DNA of 64,000 nucleotides from Paraburkholderia guartelaensis (lineage in GTDB: Bacteria; Pseudomonadota; Gammaproteobacteria; Burkholderiales; Burkholderiaceae): the NCBI RefSeq assembly GCF_004353905.1, contig NZ_SMOD01000008.1, positions 186,001-250,000 of the forward strand, written 5' to 3'. Below the pieces are notes generated by a model. That model searched no databases and was not told where the DNA came from. It saw only the letters and a program-made list of their open reading frames with translations. The translations under genes and the position numbers were made by a program. Below are positions 27,921 to 36,299 of this stretch, piece by piece. Numbering within the stretch: the stretch's first letter is position 1; each line of letters begins with the position of its first letter.

Positions 27921-28228
27921 CTTGTTTTTGTGACCCCGACGTGCGCACACGACGAGAGCCACGCACGGCGCCCGTTGAATCGGCGTCGTGCCACCCCGTC
28001 ATGCGACGTACGTTATGTTTTTTTCTGGTCTCCTGGCTTTTGCCAAGGCGTTTTGGACTTCAGACGGAATCTTACTGCTGTGTCGGTGCTGCGGGTAATA
28101 CAACAGTGTTTTTTTAGAGACAAAAATCGGGATGCGACTGAAATTTCTCTGGCTGCGCCGGTGGTTGCATGCGAGCGATCGGCTACTATCGCCGCGGCCC
28201 GTTTTCCCATTTCCGTTCATGACAGACG
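27921..28228. other. 308-bp divergent intergenic region in exopolysaccharide block
   Basis: AT-rich with T-runs at about 28018-28025 and 28110-28116. It separates the WecG-type gene from the GMC oxidoreductase gene and should contain both promoters. No gene or clear operator is visible. Confidence 0.5.
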
Positions 28229-29956
28229 ATGATTACCGACGCCCGTGAGATTCCCGCCGGCACGACGCTGCGCGCGGACCTTTGCATCGTGGGCGCCGGC
28301 GCTGCCGGTATTGCGCTCGCGCTTGCGCTGGAGGAGAGCGGGCTCGACGTGATCGTGCTGGAGAGCGGCGGCGATGCGCCCGAGCCCGCCACCCAGCAGC
28401 TGTACGCGGGCATGGTGGCGAATGCGGCGCTTCATCCGCCGCCGGACAACTACCGCGTGCGCCGCTTCGGCGGCTCGACCACGCTGTGGGGCGGCCGCTG
28501 CATGCCGCTCGATGCGCTCGACTTCGAGGCGCGCGACTACGTCGCGCACAGCGGCTGGCCGATCGCGTTCGCCGATGTGCTGCGCCACTACTCGCAGGCC
28601 AACGCGCTGTGCGAAGCGGGTGAATTCGCCTATACCGCCGAAGGCGCGTTCGCCGCGCCGCTGCGCCCGATGATCGGCGGCTTCGCAAGCGACGTGTTCT
28701 CGACGCACACACTCGAGCGTTTCAGCTGCCCGACCGATTTCGGTCAGCGTTACCGGGCGCGCCTCGCGAAAGGCCGTGTGCGCGTGCTCCAGCATGCGAA
28801 CCTGTGCGGCCTGCCGATGCTGGCGGGTTCGACGCGGCGTGTCGGCGCGGCCCAGGTGCGCGTACTGAACACGTCGGGCAAAGCGGACGCGACGGGCGGC
28901 GCAACGTTCGAGGTGGCCGCGCGCGCCTACGTGCTCGCGACCGGCGGTCTCGAAGTGCCGCGCCTCCTGCTCAACAGCCCAGGGCCGAGCGGCCGGGGGC
29001 TCGGCAACGCCCACGACGTGGTGGGCCGCTATTACATGAGCCATCTCGCGGGCACGATCGGCACGCTCGATCTCGCGGCGGCGCAGTCGGTGTGGCACGG
29101 CTACGAGGTGACGGAAGAGGGCGTCTATTGCCGCCGCCGCCTCGCACTGCGCCCGGAACAGCAAGCCGTGCTGCGCGCAGGCAACTTCATTGCGCGCCTG
29201 CATCATCCGCGCATTCCGGACGCCGGGCACGGCAACGGCATCCTCTCCGCGCTGTATCTCGCGCGCGGCATCGTGCCGTACGAGTACGCGAAGCGGCTCT
29301 ACGACGGCACGCCCGAAGGCTTTGCGGGCTCCACGCTCGCGCACCTGCGTAACGTCGTCGCCGATGCGCCGAACACGGCGCGTTTCCTGTGGCACTGGCT
29401 GCGGCGGCGCACGCTGGCCGCGCGCAAGTTCCCCTCGGTGATCGTGCGGCCCGCGAATCTGCGCTTCTCGCTCGACTTCCATGCGGAGCAGGAGCCCAAT
29501 CCGGCGAGCCGCGTCACGCTCGGCGACGAAACCGATGCGCTCGGCCTGCGCCGCATTCATGTGGACTGGCGCTATACGCAGCAGGACGTCGCGACCGTGA
29601 GCCGCGCGCTCGCCGCGCTCGCGTACGAGGTCGAGCGCGCGGGCGTGGGCCGCTTCAACTACGACCCCGCGCAGGTCGAAGCCGAAATGACGCGCTACGG
29701 CGCCTATGGCGGCCATCACATCGGCACGGCGCGCATGGGGCACGACGCGCGCACGAGCGTGGTCGATGCCGACTGCCGGCTGCACGAAGCGGACAACGTC
29801 TATGTGACGGGCGCCGCGGTCTTCCCGACTTCGGGCCAGGCGAATCCGACCTTGACCATCGTCGCACTCGCACTGCGCCTTGCCGAACACCTCAAGGGCG
29901 CCGCCGATCTTGGCGCGCTGCCCGTTCCCATCGCAAACCATTCCGAACCCGCGTAA
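28229..29956 (+). CDS. GMC-family FAD-dependent oxidoreductase
   Basis: A 575-residue flavoenzyme of the glucose-methanol-choline oxidoreductase family. The N-terminal Rossmann motif is LCIVGAGAAGIALALALEESG followed by VIVLESGG; FGGSTTLWGGRCMPLD is the FAD attachment region. The C-terminal substrate domain has GGHHIGTARMG with the catalytic-His area and the NAD/FAD-closing stretch NVYVTGAAVFPTSGQANPTLTIVALALRLAEHL. Its stop overlaps the start of the epimerase gene (TAATG), so the two are coupled. Placement between glycan genes suggests oxidation of a sugar or polyol in exopolysaccharide synthesis; the substrate is unknown. Confidence 0.9.
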   Translation: MITDAREIPAGTTLRADLCIVGAGAAGIALALALEESGLDVIVLESGGDAPEPATQQLYAGMVANAALHPPPDNYRVRRFGGSTTLWGGRCMPLDALDFEARDYVAHSGWPIAFADVLRHYSQANALCEAGEFAYTAEGAFAAPLRPMIGGFASDVFSTHTLERFSCPTDFGQRYRARLAKGRVRVLQHANLCGLPMLAGSTRRVGAAQVRVLNTSGKADATGGATFEVAARAYVLATGGLEVPRLLLNSPGPSGRGLGNAHDVVGRYYMSHLAGTIGTLDLAAAQSVWHGYEVTEEGVYCRRRLALRPEQQAVLRAGNFIARLHHPRIPDAGHGNGILSALYLARGIVPYEYAKRLYDGTPEGFAGSTLAHLRNVVADAPNTARFLWHWLRRRTLAARKFPSVIVRPANLRFSLDFHAEQEPNPASRVTLGDETDALGLRRIHVDWRYTQQDVATVSRALAALAYEVERAGVGRFNYDPAQVEAEMTRYGAYGGHHIGTARMGHDARTSVVDADCRLHEADNVYVTGAAVFPTSGQANPTLTIVALALRLAEHLKGAADLGALPVPIANHSEPA

Positions 29957-30903
29957 TGAAAGCCCGTATTCTCGTTCTCGGCGCGACCGGCTTCGTCGGT
30001 CGCCATCTGGTGAAAGCGTTGAGCAATACCGAGTGGGCCGAGCCGGTTGCCGCCTCGCGCAGGGAAGGCAGCGGCGTGCGCCGTGTCGATGCCGCGGATC
30101 CCGCGTCGCTCGCTGCCGCGCTAGCCGACGTGGACGGGGTGGTCAACTGCGTGGCAGGTGCGCCGGCGACGATCGTCGCGAATGCGCGCGCGCTGGCTGC
30201 TGCGCTCGCGGCACGCGGTGCGCCGCTGCCCGTGGTCCACTTCAGTTCGATGGCGGTGTACGGTGCCGCCGAAGGCCGTATCGACGAAACGGCGGCGCTC
30301 GACGCCGCGAGCCCCTATGGCGATGCGAAAGTCGAGTCGGAGCGACTGCTTGCTTCGCTGCCCGCGCTCACGATATTGCGCCCGGGCTGCATCTACGGAG
30401 GCGGCAGTCCGCAGTGGTCGGCGCGCATCGCGCAACTGCTGCGCGCGCGGCGCCTGGGCGACCTCGGCGCCGCCGGCGACGGCTGCAGCAATCTCGTTCA
30501 CATCGACGACGTCGTGCAGGCGGCGCTGGCTGCGCTGCGCGCGCCGGCTGCGGGCGCTCAGGCGTACAACCTGGCGATGGCGGATGCGCCGCGCTGGAAC
30601 GAGTACTTCGTCGCGTACGCGCGCATTCTGGGGGCGACGCCGGTGGAGCGGATCGGTGCGCGGCGTCTGGCGCTCGAGACGAAGGTGTGGGCGCCCGCGC
30701 TAAAGATTGCCGAGATCGCGGGGCGCAAACTGGGTGGCGTAAAGGTGCCGCCGCCGCTGCCGCCCTCGCTCGCGCGGTTGTGGCAACAGGACATCCGGCT
30801 CGACGCGCATCGCGCGGAAAACGCTTTTGATATGACGTGGACGCCGTGGCGCGTCGCGCTGCAGGCCGAAGCGTTCGTCGCGGTGGCGTCGCACACTGGC
30901 TGA
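29956..30903 (+). CDS. NAD-dependent epimerase/dehydratase (extended SDR)
   Basis: A 315-residue nucleotide-sugar-type short-chain dehydrogenase. The NAD motif is ILVLGATGFVGRHLV (GxxGxxG), the catalytic Tyr-Lys pair is in the segment ASPYGDAKVESERLL (YxxxK), and Ser is in VVHFSSMAVYGAAEG. HIDDVVQAALAAL is the typical later SDR motif. ATG 29956 overlaps the stop of the GMC oxidoreductase gene. It is the last gene of this exopolysaccharide block and probably modifies a nucleotide sugar, but specificity cannot be read. Confidence 0.88.
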   Translation: MKARILVLGATGFVGRHLVKALSNTEWAEPVAASRREGSGVRRVDAADPASLAAALADVDGVVNCVAGAPATIVANARALAAALAARGAPLPVVHFSSMAVYGAAEGRIDETAALDAASPYGDAKVESERLLASLPALTILRPGCIYGGGSPQWSARIAQLLRARRLGDLGAAGDGCSNLVHIDDVVQAALAALRAPAAGAQAYNLAMADAPRWNEYFVAYARILGATPVERIGARRLALETKVWAPALKIAEIAGRKLGGVKVPPPLPPSLARLWQQDIRLDAHRAENAFDMTWTPWRVALQAEAFVAVASHTG

Positions 30904-31254
30904 CCCGGTTGGGTTAGCCGGGGTTCGGCGCGTCGGAGGCTCCGGCTTCGACCCGCCGCTATGATTCGGACTCCTGTTGATAAGTTCGGCGGCCACAGTC
31001 GCTTCGACGATCGTACCCTCGTTCCGCCACGCTTTAGTGGTGCCGGATCGTGGTGCGTCGGCTATTCAGCGACGGCATAAGAGGCGCGGGCTGAAAGCGG
31101 CAAATCAGCGAATTGAGGCCATAAAAAAGGCTTGTTCTCGACGCAGACGCATGCACGCGGCCCATAGAATTTACGCGTAGATCCACTCACGCAGCGTCAG
31201 GCGACCGATACCTGTCGGATCGCTTTCCCACATCGGATTTCCGGTTAATTCAGC
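30904..31254. other. 351-bp region between epimerase and transposase-like gene
   Basis: No credible gene. A weak hairpin (GTCGGAG/CTTCGAC, 30932-30952) resembles a REP-like or terminator stem, with one wobble pair and no T-run. The latter half is locally AT-rich (AATTGAGGCCATAAAAAAGG, 31114 onward). This is the boundary between exopolysaccharide genes and the unrelated middle block. Confidence 0.5.
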
Positions 31255-31962
31255 ATGACACGGCTTGCACGGCACTACGTCCCAGAACAACCGCAGCACG
31301 TTATCTTGCAGGGGCTCAGAGGGCCCGCATTCCTCGACGAAGGAGACTACCTTTACTTCCTCGCCTGCCTCGCGGACGCCGCGCGCGTCGCCGATCTGGC
31401 AGTCCACGCGTGGGTGCTCATGCCCGACGCGGTGCAGTTCCTCGTCACGCCTTCATACGAGTCGAGCGTGGCCATGGCGATGCAGGCGGTTTGCCGTCGC
31501 TATGTCGAGACCTTCAACCGCCGCCACGGACGCCGCGGTGCGATGTGGCGCGGCGAGTACCGCGCAACCGTGATCGAACCCGACCGCTATTTCCTGCTCG
31601 CAAGCCAGGTCATCGATCATGCGCCGGTGCGCAACCACCTCGTGACCGAGCCGGGCAACTATCAGTGGTCGAGCTACACGCACCATGTCGGGCTGCGTGT
31701 CGACAGGTTCATCAAGGATCATCCGCTCTACCGCGCACTCGGCGATACGCCGTTCGAGCGCCACGAGTCCTACCGCGACCTGGGCGCACAGCCTCTCGAC
31801 GAAGCCGAAGTCAGTCACCTGATGCGGGCGACGCTCGAAGGGTGGGTGCTTGGCAGCGCCGCGTACTGCGAGTGGGCGGCGCAAACTGCCAACCGGCGCT
31901 TGATGCCGCTGCTGCTGCGCGACCGGCCGGCCAAGGTTCGCGCGACCAGCGCACACGCATGA
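31255..31962 (+). CDS. REP-associated transposase-like (RAYT, Y1_Tnp) protein with lost catalytic residues
   Basis: A 235-residue homologue of IS200-like/REP-associated tyrosine transposases. The overall pattern is clear: MTRLARHYVP, QHVILQG, AVHAWVLM, MWRGEYRA, and the NYQWSSY stretch followed by HPLYRALG. In active family members the HUH motif reads roughly TNHVHLLVTP; here the same place reads PDAVQFLVTP, so both histidines are gone. The Tyr-containing RYIELNPVRAG segment reads SQVIDHAPVRNH, so the nucleophilic tyrosine is gone as well. The frame is nonetheless full length and free of stops. It may be a domesticated DNA-binding protein. No REP-like repeat cluster is evident beside it. Confidence 0.85.
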   Translation: MTRLARHYVPEQPQHVILQGLRGPAFLDEGDYLYFLACLADAARVADLAVHAWVLMPDAVQFLVTPSYESSVAMAMQAVCRRYVETFNRRHGRRGAMWRGEYRATVIEPDRYFLLASQVIDHAPVRNHLVTEPGNYQWSSYTHHVGLRVDRFIKDHPLYRALGDTPFERHESYRDLGAQPLDEAEVSHLMRATLEGWVLGSAAYCEWAAQTANRRLMPLLLRDRPAKVRATSAHA

Positions 31963-32008
31963 CGAGGGCGATGGGCTAGCCGCTGCATAGGGCGCGAAAT
32001 CACGAGCA

Positions 32009-32031
32009 TGCGCCTCCTTCCTGGAGGCGCA
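32009..32031 (+). promoter_or_regulatory. Hairpin that buries the ribosome site of the DUF488 gene
   Basis: TGCGCCTCC (32009-32017) and GGAGGCGCA (32023-32031) are perfect reverse complements around a TTCCT loop. The right arm contains GGAGG, the ribosome site seven bases before ATG 32034. A hairpin here could block or time translation of the DUF488 protein, or act as a weak terminator for the upstream gene (no T-run follows). Confidence 0.5.
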
Positions 32032-32033
32032 TA

Positions 32034-32630
32034 ATGAGCGCTCGGCGAGTCGTCCAGCTATTGTTCACGCGCAGGCGGGAAGTGAGCCTTCCATTCTTCA
32101 CGATCGGCCATTCCGACCGCACCCTCGATGAATTTATCGGGCTGTTGAGGGGTGCGGATATCGGCATGCTCGTCGACGTGAGAAAAATGCCCAGGTCGAG
32201 AACCAATCCGCAATTCAACGAGGAAACCTTGCCCGCTGCGCTTGCGGCATGCGATATCTCGTATGAACATGAATCCGTCCTCGGTGGTCTGCGCGGTAAG
32301 TCGCGAACCGTATCCGCGGACGTCAATGGCTTCTGGATCAACAGCAGCTTTCATCATTACGCCGACTACGCGCTATCCGAAGCATTTCACGCGGGCATCG
32401 ATCATCTGGTCGAGCAAGGGCGCGGCAGGCGTTGTGCCGTGATGTGCTCGGAAGCCGTATGGTGGCGCTGTCACCGACGTATCATCGCCGACTACCTGAT
32501 CGCACGAGGCGAAACGGTCTTACACATCATGAGTGCGCAACGGCATGAACCCGCGCAGCTGACGGCGGGGGCGGTCGTTCGACCTGATGGGACGATTGTC
32601 TATCCGCCGGTGAATCAGGCGAAAACCTGA
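32034..32630 (+). CDS. DUF488 domain protein
   Basis: A 198-residue protein of the DUF488 family (cytoplasmic, unknown function). Family landmarks are FTIGHSDRTLDEFIGLL, VDVRKMPRSRTNPQFNEETL, HESVLGGLRG and the CSEAVWWRCHRRIIADYL segment with its CxEA and CHR motifs. Some members have been linked to stress or nucleic-acid functions, but nothing is established for this one. Start ATG 32034 follows GGAGG in a hairpin. Just upstream is the transposase-like gene; the pairing looks incidental. Confidence 0.85.
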   Translation: MSARRVVQLLFTRRREVSLPFFTIGHSDRTLDEFIGLLRGADIGMLVDVRKMPRSRTNPQFNEETLPAALAACDISYEHESVLGGLRGKSRTVSADVNGFWINSSFHHYADYALSEAFHAGIDHLVEQGRGRRCAVMCSEAVWWRCHRRIIADYLIARGETVLHIMSAQRHEPAQLTAGAVVRPDGTIVYPPVNQAKT

Positions 32631-32741
32631 ATTGCCATCCGGGCGATGTCTACGGCACGCCCGCCTGCCAGGCCGCGAGCGCCAGCATCCGCGGCCTCGG
32701 CCATCGCTTCGTCCGGGTTGCGCCACGCTTGCCCGGCTCCC

Positions 32742-32776
32742 AAAAAGTGCCAGCGAATCTGAAAATTGTATAGGGA
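32742..32776 (+). promoter_or_regulatory. Candidate promoter of beta-propeller gene, shared motif
   Basis: AAAAAGTGCCAGCGAA (32742-32757) is identical to the motif at 34973-34988 before the outer-membrane barrel gene. Read as sigma-70 it gives -35 GTGCCA and -10 TATAGG with 16 bases between. A partial third copy, TGCCAGCGAATC, is at 32804-32815. Confidence 0.45.
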
Positions 32777-32854
32777 CACAGTCGCGCCCAAGGCATATCT
32801 TTCTGCCAGCGAATCCGATGTCCAGCGGTTTGCGGGTTGCTGTGACGATAAAAA

Positions 32855-34789
32855 ATGGAGACTAGTACTGTGCGTTCTTCGCTTCAGATCAAAAAGAAAA
32901 TCCTGGCGTGCCTCACCGTTGCCGCCGCTGCGGCGCTCGTTCCAGGCGCGGATGCCGCGACGGCGACCAAGGGCGACCTGCTGATTTACCGCATCGGCCC
33001 GAGCACCTCGGAACTCTTCGTCGCCAACGCCGACGGCAGCGACGAACACCGCCTGATCCAGTCCGATGGGTTCGACTATCACGGTTCCTTCTCGCCGGAC
33101 GGCAAATGGATCGTGTTCACTTCGGAGCGCGATGGCCTTGGTCATGCCAGCCTCTATCGCGTGCGCGTGGATGGCACCGGGCTGCAGCGCCTGACCGACT
33201 GGATCGGGGTGAGCGACGCCGCAGTCTACAACCCGGCCGATCCGGATCTGATCGCGTTCGTGTCGTCGCGTCGCGATAAGGATAGCTGGGGCACGACGAA
33301 CATCTGGACGCTCAACATCAAGACCGGTGCGCTGCATAACGTGACTGGCGATATCAAGTTCGATCCGGACAAGCCGCACAGCTTCTTCCGTCCTTCGTGG
33401 TCGCCGGATGGCAAGTGGATCGCGCTGTCGTCGGATATCGGCAGCGACTGGCGAGGCCACAACCTGCCGGTCGGCTGGGAGCGCACCCAGGAAACCAGCA
33501 TCTACGAGATTCATCCGGACGGCACGGGCTTCAAGCAGATCACCGCGCGCGCCGGCTTTGCCGAGGGATCGCCGTCGTGGTCGGCGGACGGCAAGCACGT
33601 GGTGTTCTATGAAACGCCGGTCGAATCGACCTGGGGCGCGCACCGACCCGAGGCGATCGGCAAGGTCGAGACGCAGATCGTTCAGGTCGACGTGGCGACG
33701 GGCGAGCGCAAGGAGATGACGAACACGCCGGGATTCAAGGTGTTCCCGCAATACGTGGGCGCGACCGACGTCGCGTATCACATCAAGAACGGCGCTCAGG
33801 AAGGGCTCTATACGACGGGCGGCCAATCGCGCGCGACGGCGGGAAGCGGCATCCGCTCGCCGCATTATTCCGCTGACGGCAGGCAGGTCGTCTACGAAAA
33901 GGTGGTGTACAACAAGCCGTTCCATCCGAACGGCACGGCGCTCTACAGTTTCGATCCCGAATGGAACTACCGTTTCGTCGATGTGTTCCCGCAACTCTCG
34001 CGCGACGGTAAATCGCTCGTGTACACGGAGAAGGCGGTCGGCTCGTCGATCATCGTTGCGAATGCTGACTTCAGCAACGCGCACCGTATTTACGATCCGG
34101 TGACCAGCGGCCTCGATCCGAAGATGATCAAGATGGGGCTGGCGGGCGCGTTCCAGCCGACCTGGTCGCCGGACAAGCAATGGGTGGCCTTCGGTGTGGG
34201 CGGCTGGTTCTTCACGCGGGCTCACATGCCGGGCCGCATCATGCGCATCAAGGCCGACGGCAGCATGAACGGCAAGGCGGAGATCTTGACCGACGGGAAA
34301 GAGAACGCAGGCTTCCCGAGCTATTCGCCTGATGGCACCCGCGTCGTCTACCGTGTGTGGAGCGATACGGACAAGGGCCTGCGCATCCTCGACCTCGAGA
34401 CGCACAAGACCACCGTCCTGACCACCGAGCCGGACAATCTGCCTGGGTGGTCGCCGGACGGCAAGCGGATCGTGTTCACGCGCAAGGAGGTCAACCCGAC
34501 TGACCCCAACAAGTTTCACTACGACGTGTACACGATCCATCCGGACGGCACGGATGTACAGCGCGTCACGCCGCCGGGTTCGAATCAGGCCCACGCGACC
34601 TGGACATGGGACGGCCGCATTGCGTACAGTTCAGGCGAGTATGGCTTCCGCGACGAACTATCGCTTTACGACGACACGTTCCAGCCCGATGGCCAGAACT
34701 GGGTGATGAATGCGGACGGCAGCGATCGGCGTGCGATTACCGACACGCTTTGGGAAGATTCGATGCCGCTTTATATTCCCAAACAGTAA
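32855..34789 (+). CDS. Periplasmic TolB-like beta-propeller (PD40) protein
   Basis: A 644-residue exported protein built of PD40/WD40-like blades. A signal peptide (KKKILACLTVAAAAALVPGADA) is followed by at least nine repeats: for example SFSPDGKWIVFTSER, SWSPDGKWIALSSD, SWSADGKHVVFYE, HYSADGRQVVYEK, QLSRDGKSLVYTEK, TWSPDKQWVAFGVG, SYSPDGTRVVYRVW and GWSPDGKRIVFTRK. The fold is that of TolB and related propellers, which serve as protein-binding platforms in the periplasm; the partner is unknown. ATG 32855 is listed; GTG 32870 has GGAG nine bases upstream and may be the real start. A terminator follows at 34814. It shares a promoter motif with the outer-membrane protein gene downstream. Confidence 0.85.
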   Translation: METSTVRSSLQIKKKILACLTVAAAAALVPGADAATATKGDLLIYRIGPSTSELFVANADGSDEHRLIQSDGFDYHGSFSPDGKWIVFTSERDGLGHASLYRVRVDGTGLQRLTDWIGVSDAAVYNPADPDLIAFVSSRRDKDSWGTTNIWTLNIKTGALHNVTGDIKFDPDKPHSFFRPSWSPDGKWIALSSDIGSDWRGHNLPVGWERTQETSIYEIHPDGTGFKQITARAGFAEGSPSWSADGKHVVFYETPVESTWGAHRPEAIGKVETQIVQVDVATGERKEMTNTPGFKVFPQYVGATDVAYHIKNGAQEGLYTTGGQSRATAGSGIRSPHYSADGRQVVYEKVVYNKPFHPNGTALYSFDPEWNYRFVDVFPQLSRDGKSLVYTEKAVGSSIIVANADFSNAHRIYDPVTSGLDPKMIKMGLAGAFQPTWSPDKQWVAFGVGGWFFTRAHMPGRIMRIKADGSMNGKAEILTDGKENAGFPSYSPDGTRVVYRVWSDTDKGLRILDLETHKTTVLTTEPDNLPGWSPDGKRIVFTRKEVNPTDPNKFHYDVYTIHPDGTDVQRVTPPGSNQAHATWTWDGRIAYSSGEYGFRDELSLYDDTFQPDGQNWVMNADGSDRRAITDTLWEDSMPLYIPKQ

Positions 34790-34813
34790 GTCCGCTTCAT
34801 AGTCTCAAACGAC

Positions 34814-34847
34814 AAAAGGCACTGCGCTCAGGCGCGGTGCCTTTTTT
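34814..34847 (+). terminator. Rho-independent terminator after beta-propeller gene
   Basis: AAAAGGCACTGCGC pairs with GCGCGGTGCCTTTT around a short TCAG loop (one mismatch), followed by a T-run ending at 34847. It isolates the beta-propeller gene from the downstream barrel gene, so the two genes have separate transcripts. Confidence 0.85.
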
Positions 34848-34972
34848 ATTGTGGCCGCTCGCAATTCGGATTCGCATGGCAGTACTGATCAATAAAATTA
34901 AACGGTCAAACGTTCAGTACGAGTGAACCGTCTGCGAGTCGAGATTTACCCGGATATTCGCCCCTTCTCACT

Positions 34973-35009
34973 AAAAAGTGCCAGCGAAAATCACTTTTGT
35001 GTAAAGGCA
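34973..35009 (+). promoter_or_regulatory. Candidate promoter of outer-membrane protein gene, shared motif
   Basis: AAAAAGTGCCAGCGAA at 34973-34988 matches the motif at 32742-32757 exactly. With -35 GTGCCA and -10 TGTAAA, spacing is again 16 bases. It lies about 160 bases before ATG 35151. Confidence 0.45.
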
Positions 35010-35150
35010 TTCACGCGGGTATCGCATACATTCCATTCCACCGCAGCAGGTTTTACTACGTTGACTAACGCAAGGCTTTGCCGACGGTGCGAAAAATCGA
35101 GAGTCGTAAATCGACCGCATCTTGCATATCGATAAAATATGGAAGGAGAC

Positions 35151-36218
35151 ATGAAAAAAACGATCGCTATCCGCACGCCACTGTTGGGTGTCGCTGTCCT
35201 CAGCTGCTTCGCCGGTGCGGCACACGCAGCGGATTCCTCACAGACTGCAGAGGGAGAGGCTCAGCCGGCACAGGTCGCCCAGACGGACAGCAAGGCATCC
35301 AACGCCACGCCGATTTCGACCGCAGCACCCCTGACGCTGTCGCAGGCCAGCACCGTGACCGCGCCGCTTTCGCCGCCGCCGGGACTGTACACCCCGCCGA
35401 CCTCGTGGAACGACACGTATATCGGCTATCGAGTCGGCACCAATTTTTACTACCCCGGTGTGCGAACCGAAGCCGGCGCACCCGCCAAAATCACGCAGAA
35501 CATCGGCTACCTGACGACCACGGGCGGCTTCAAGTTCGGTAGTTACGCGTTCAACGTGGACTACCTCGTCTCCAGCATGGCGAACCCCGAAGCGGGTCCG
35601 ACCAACCAATACGGTTATCCCACGCCGGGGCCGGGCGGCGCGCAGGAACTGTACAGCGTCGGCCGCGTCTCGTTCAGCGCAGGCAAGATTTTCGGCAGAT
35701 CGTTTTCCTATGGCTTCATGCGGGACTTCGGCCTGACGGTCGGCTATGAATTCGGCACCAAGAACGATGCGTTTGGCCAACGGGCCCGCATGGTGGTCGC
35801 CGGGCCCACAATCGACCTTGCCATACCCAACGGGTTCTGGAACATCACGCTCGGCGTTCGCACCGAAAGCAATCACGACGGCATCACGAACGTGGATGTG
35901 CATTTCAACCCCGCCGTGCATCTCGAGAGTTCCTGGCTCTATAACTTCCGTATCGGTCCTGTTCCCCTGGTCTTCAAGGGTTTCGCAAGCGTCACCGGGC
36001 CGAAAGGCAAGGATGGCGCCGGAGTCGATACCACAACGGAGTTCCTGACCCGCGCGTATCTGCTGGCAGACGTCGGATCGTTCGTCGGCCATCCGCGTAC
36101 TGCGTACATGGGTCTTGGCTACGAATACTGGCACAACATGTACGGCACGCCGGCTTCCGAACAACCCGGCACGACGCAGACGTCCGTGCCGATGTTCGTG
36201 GCCGAAATCCACTTCTGA
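35151..36218 (+). CDS. Outer-membrane beta-barrel protein, possibly Tsx/nucleoside-channel-like
   Basis: A 355-residue protein with a signal peptide (KKTIAIRTPLLGVAVLSCFAGAAHA), a Ser-Thr-Ala-rich linker (~30-80), and a barrel ending in the aromatic FVAEIHF, the outer-membrane insertion signature. Strands such as YIGYRVGTNFYYPGV, GYLTTTGGFKFGSYAFNVDYL, LYSVGRVSFSAGKIFG and AYMGLGYEYWHNMYG resemble Tsx-like channel proteins; this family assignment is tentative. ATG 35151 has GAAGGAG five bases upstream; the in-frame ATG at 35139 lies on that site. It shares a promoter motif with the preceding beta-propeller gene. A hairpin separates it from the convergent VIT gene. Confidence 0.8.
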   Translation: MKKTIAIRTPLLGVAVLSCFAGAAHAADSSQTAEGEAQPAQVAQTDSKASNATPISTAAPLTLSQASTVTAPLSPPPGLYTPPTSWNDTYIGYRVGTNFYYPGVRTEAGAPAKITQNIGYLTTTGGFKFGSYAFNVDYLVSSMANPEAGPTNQYGYPTPGPGGAQELYSVGRVSFSAGKIFGRSFSYGFMRDFGLTVGYEFGTKNDAFGQRARMVVAGPTIDLAIPNGFWNITLGVRTESNHDGITNVDVHFNPAVHLESSWLYNFRIGPVPLVFKGFASVTGPKGKDGAGVDTTTEFLTRAYLLADVGSFVGHPRTAYMGLGYEYWHNMYGTPASEQPGTTQTSVPMFVAEIHF

Positions 36219-36238
36219 TCGCGCGATCGCGTGAAGAC

Positions 36239-36274
36239 GGCCATCGGCGATCGTAGTGTCTGTTGCCGATGGCC
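36239..36274. terminator. Bidirectional hairpin between convergent genes
   Basis: GGCCATCGGC (36239-36248) and GCCGATGGCC (36265-36274) form a perfect 10-bp stem with a 16-base loop, between the stop of the outer-membrane protein gene and that of the VIT gene. No T-run is present, so Rho may still be needed. Confidence 0.5.
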
Positions 36275-36299
36275 CATCCTCGAATGCATAACCTGGCGG

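Larger units (their letters stand above)
34790..35150. other. 361-bp intergenic region with terminator and promoter motif
   Basis: Contains the terminator at 34814-34847, the shared promoter motif at 34973-34988, and an AT-rich stretch (34885-34925, with a GTACTGA/TCAGTAC inverted pair around a 24-base spacer). No gene is credible between the beta-propeller and barrel genes. Confidence 0.55.

Noticed and set aside
30932..30952. Possible REP-type hairpin beside the transposase-like gene
   Set aside because: Short stem with a wobble pair, single copy by eye, no paired inverse copy; not enough to call a REP sequence.
32615..34594. 659-codon minus-strand frame opposite the beta-propeller gene
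   Set aside because: The plus-strand product shows a signal peptide and nine regular PD40 repeats, so the minus-strand frame is a shadow.
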